Source of the DNA: HGM11416 sp964532155
GTDB taxonomy: Bacteria; Bacillota; Clostridia; Christensenellales; Borkfalkiaceae
Direction: 5' to 3'
Assembly: GCA_964532155.1 (NCBI GenBank)
Contig: CAZHGN010000021.1
Span: forward strand, 1 to 25,899
Length of the DNA stretch: 25,899 nt
Positions within the stretch are counted from its first letter, which is position 1. The number at the start of each line of letters is the position of its first letter. Below, piece by piece: positions 24,235-25,899 of this stretch. The notes under the pieces are model-generated. The model ran no database searches and was not told where the DNA came from. It saw only the letters and a program-made list of their open reading frames with translations. Made by a program: the position numbers and the translations under genes.

Positions 24235-25728
24235 ATGAGACTCGATTATAAAGAATACAAGGACAAAGTGTATGCTTGCTGGCTCGGTAAGAATATGGGC
24301 GGCACGATAGGCGCGCCATATGAAGGAAAGCGTGAGATTTTGAATGTAAAGGGCTTTGCTACGAAGCAAGGCGAGGTTCTGCCAAACGATGATCTCGATC
24401 TGCAACTCGTATGGCTTCACGCTGTTGAGTTTGAGGGACCGAGGAATATTACGGCGGAAGTCCTCGGCGAATATTGGTTGTCGTTTGTAACAGGATATTG
24501 GAATGAATACGGAATTGCGCACAGAAATATGGAGAAAGGCATAATGCCGCCTCTTTGCGGTGATGCGGCAAATCCGTGGAAACATTCCAACGGTGCATGG
24601 ATAAGAACGGAAATTTGGGCAACGCTTGCTCCTGCTTATCCCGATCTTGCCGTTAGATTTGCTTTGGAGGACGCCAAAGTCGATCACGGTTACGGTGAGG
24701 GAACTCATGCCGCGGCATTTGTCGCTGCTCTCGAAAGCGCGGCTTTTGTTGTGTCCGATCTTAAAAAGCTCATTGAAATCGGTCTTGCAAAAATACCCGA
24801 AGACTGCAGAACGGCTAAAACGGTAAAATTTGTATTGAATAATTACAAAAAGGGTATTGATCCGTTCGAAACGAGGAACTCCGTTCAGAAGATGAATGCG
24901 GACGTCGGCGACGGGTGGTTTCAGGCACCCTCCAACATCGGTTATGTTGTAATAGGGCTTTTGTACGGCGAGGGTGATTTTAAAAAATCTATGCTCACTG
25001 CTCTCAATTGCGGCGACGACACCGATTGTACGGCGGGAACCGTCGGCGCGATTTTCGGAATTATGCATGGTACAAAAGGTATTCCGTCCGATTGGAAAGA
25101 GTATATAGGCGACGATATCGTAACAGGGACGATAAACACTTGTCTGTCTTTTCCGAGGGTGAAAACATGCACGGAATTGACGGAAAAAGTAGTTTCGCTT
25201 GCTCCGTCGGTTTTAAGGTTTAATATAATGAACGCCGTTACGGTGGAGCTTGGCGATAGGAATGAATTTACAAATGAGGAAACGGAAAAATTTGCCTTAT
25301 CTTACGGAAAGTGCGAAGAAACCGATCCTATGCGCGCCTCGCTGTTTACGCTTAAAGAAAACACCTTGCAAAAGAAAGTCGGGAGCGTCACTGCTATTGT
25401 CGGATGCAAAGAGGGTTTTGAAATTTCGGTCGGCGAAGAAAAAACTATTTGCTTAAGAGTTTTAAACAATGTAAAGGCATACGGAAATCTTCCGCATACG
25501 GTAAGAGTGAAATTGTGGTTGCCCGAAGGTTTTTCGACGGATAAAACGGAATTTGATGTTTTTGCACCTCATTGGACTCCGTTTACTTTGGATTGTATTT
25601 CTGATGAAAAGCAAATAAGAATAACCGCCTCCGAAAATATAAAGGCGATAAACGAAGTTCTTGTTGAAGTTTCCGTTTTAGGTAGTTATTCTCGTGAATT
25701 TATACCGTTAATTTTTGTTGGCAACTAA
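24235..25728 (+). CDS. ADP-ribosylglycohydrolase-fold protein (DraG-like)
   Basis: A 497-residue protein; the first ~330 residues match the all-helical, dinuclear-metal ADP-ribosylglycohydrolase fold. The two metal-binding blocks are PNDDLDLQ (D52, D53, D55) and NCGDDTDCTAG (D261, D262, D264), followed by GAIFGIMHG and GIPSDWKEYI. YACWLGKNMGGTIGAPYEG is the usual opening. Residues about 375-497 form an extra beta domain not found in DraG itself. The gene sits at the end of a fucosidase operon with no sign of a toxin or nitrogenase partner, so a sugar or glycoside substrate is more likely than ADP-ribosyl protein. The frame is open from 24178, but the ATG at 24235 was chosen because GTGAGGA (24221-24227) precedes it; it begins 41 bases after the GH95 stop. 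Confidence 0.85.
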   Translation: MRLDYKEYKDKVYACWLGKNMGGTIGAPYEGKREILNVKGFATKQGEVLPNDDLDLQLVWLHAVEFEGPRNITAEVLGEYWLSFVTGYWNEYGIAHRNMEKGIMPPLCGDAANPWKHSNGAWIRTEIWATLAPAYPDLAVRFALEDAKVDHGYGEGTHAAAFVAALESAAFVVSDLKKLIEIGLAKIPEDCRTAKTVKFVLNNYKKGIDPFETRNSVQKMNADVGDGWFQAPSNIGYVVIGLLYGEGDFKKSMLTALNCGDDTDCTAGTVGAIFGIMHGTKGIPSDWKEYIGDDIVTGTINTCLSFPRVKTCTELTEKVVSLAPSVLRFNIMNAVTVELGDRNEFTNEETEKFALSYGKCEETDPMRASLFTLKENTLQKKVGSVTAIVGCKEGFEISVGEEKTICLRVLNNVKAYGNLPHTVRVKLWLPEGFSTDKTEFDVFAPHWTPFTLDCISDEKQIRITASENIKAINEVLVEVSVLGSYSREFIPLIFVGN

Positions 25729-25899
25729 AATATTTTTACAGTGATTTGTCAAACTAAGTGCAACACTTTTCAAGAATAAGTTCAAATAAATCTTGTGGTT
25801 TTTGGATTTAGGCTCTTTGTCAAATGTTGGGGTGTTTTTCTTCACACCCCAACATATATTGTAGGACCTTTAAGAATTGAATACGTGTTAAGCAGTCGG
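25729..25899. other. Non-coding right flank with repeat and IS-end-like sequence
   Basis: No gene is visible and no proper terminator with T run follows the last stop. Bases 25746-25771 contain AAGTGCAACACTT inside TTTGTCAAACTAAGTG, which resembles the ends of IS30-type elements from memory; this is weak evidence. The right copy of the 43-base repeat follows at 25813. Confidence 0.5.
25813..25855 (+). repeat. Right copy of 43-base hairpin-containing repeat
   Basis: Identical over 43 bases and in the same orientation as 25-67. Here the stem is 12 bp (25824-25835 with 25844-25855) because the following bases are ATATT instead of a T run, so it would be a poor intrinsic terminator. It is preceded by GG, giving GGCTCTTTGTCAAA, closer to an ISL3-type terminal sequence than the left copy. 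Confidence 0.9.

Noticed and set aside
24043..25068. 341-codon minus-strand open frame across the GH95 end and the DraG-like gene
   Set aside because: It overlaps two clear plus-strand genes, has no recognisable domain and no promoter or ribosome site.
1..25899. tRNA, rRNA, riboswitch, transposase or phage genes
   Set aside because: I saw no cloverleaf, ribosomal RNA sequence, conserved riboswitch core or transposase/integrase motif; only short flanking repeats hint at mobile elements.

Overview
The window reads as a carbohydrate-utilisation locus from a low-to-moderate GC Gram-positive bacterium, most likely an uncultured gut-type Clostridia. The reasons are strong AGGAGG-type ribosome sites, type-II-signal lipoproteins used as surface proteins, an MsmE/MalFG-style ABC importer without its own ATPase, and Cys/His-rich 'HTGGTATC' repeats of the kind common in gut Firmicutes surface proteins. 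Genus cannot be read from the sequence. All genes use the standard code.

Layout. Bases 1-258 are non-coding and hold a strong hairpin that is repeated, in the same orientation, at the far end of the window (25813-25855). An AraC-family regulator (259-1068, minus strand) is transcribed divergently from the enzyme genes. On the plus strand there is first a stand-alone (alpha/alpha)6-type carbohydrate-active enzyme of uncertain family (1238-2932), then a 281-base gap with tandem hairpins and a possible promoter. After that comes one long run of tightly packed genes (3214-25728): a large Cys-rich/beta-helix lipoprotein, a GH63-like cytoplasmic glycosidase, a solute-binding lipoprotein, two ABC permeases, a 996-residue secreted multi-Ig-like protein, a DUF4838 lipoprotein, a second Big2/beta-helix lipoprotein, a GH2-type glycosidase, a Gfo/Idh/MocA oxidoreductase, a GH95 (alpha-L-fucosidase/alpha-L-galactosidase family) enzyme and an ADP-ribosylglycohydrolase-fold protein. 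Several junctions overlap (ATGA or TAATG) or have gaps of 4-24 bases, so most of this block is probably one transcript.

How the parts fit together. Every recognisable glycosidase lacks a signal peptide, while the exported proteins are the binding protein, three large repeat proteins and one DUF4838 protein. The simplest reading is selfish import. Surface proteins bind a glycan and possibly trim it, an oligosaccharide enters through the binding protein and two permeases (powered by a shared MsmX-like ATPase encoded elsewhere), and GH95, GH2, GH63-like and six-hairpin enzymes take it apart in the cytoplasm, with the oxidoreductase and the ADP-ribosylglycohydrolase-fold protein handling a special sugar or linkage. 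GH95 next to GH2 suggests a fucose- or L-galactose-capped galactoside, but the substrate is not provable from sequence alone. The AraC regulator is the likely glycan sensor.

The items most worth a second look are the two paralogous Ig-like/beta-helix lipoproteins, the exported DUF4838 protein, the ADP-ribosylglycohydrolase-fold protein embedded in a fucosidase operon, the GH2 enzyme without its usual N-terminal domain, the apparently leaderless regulator, and the 43-base identical hairpin repeat at both ends.
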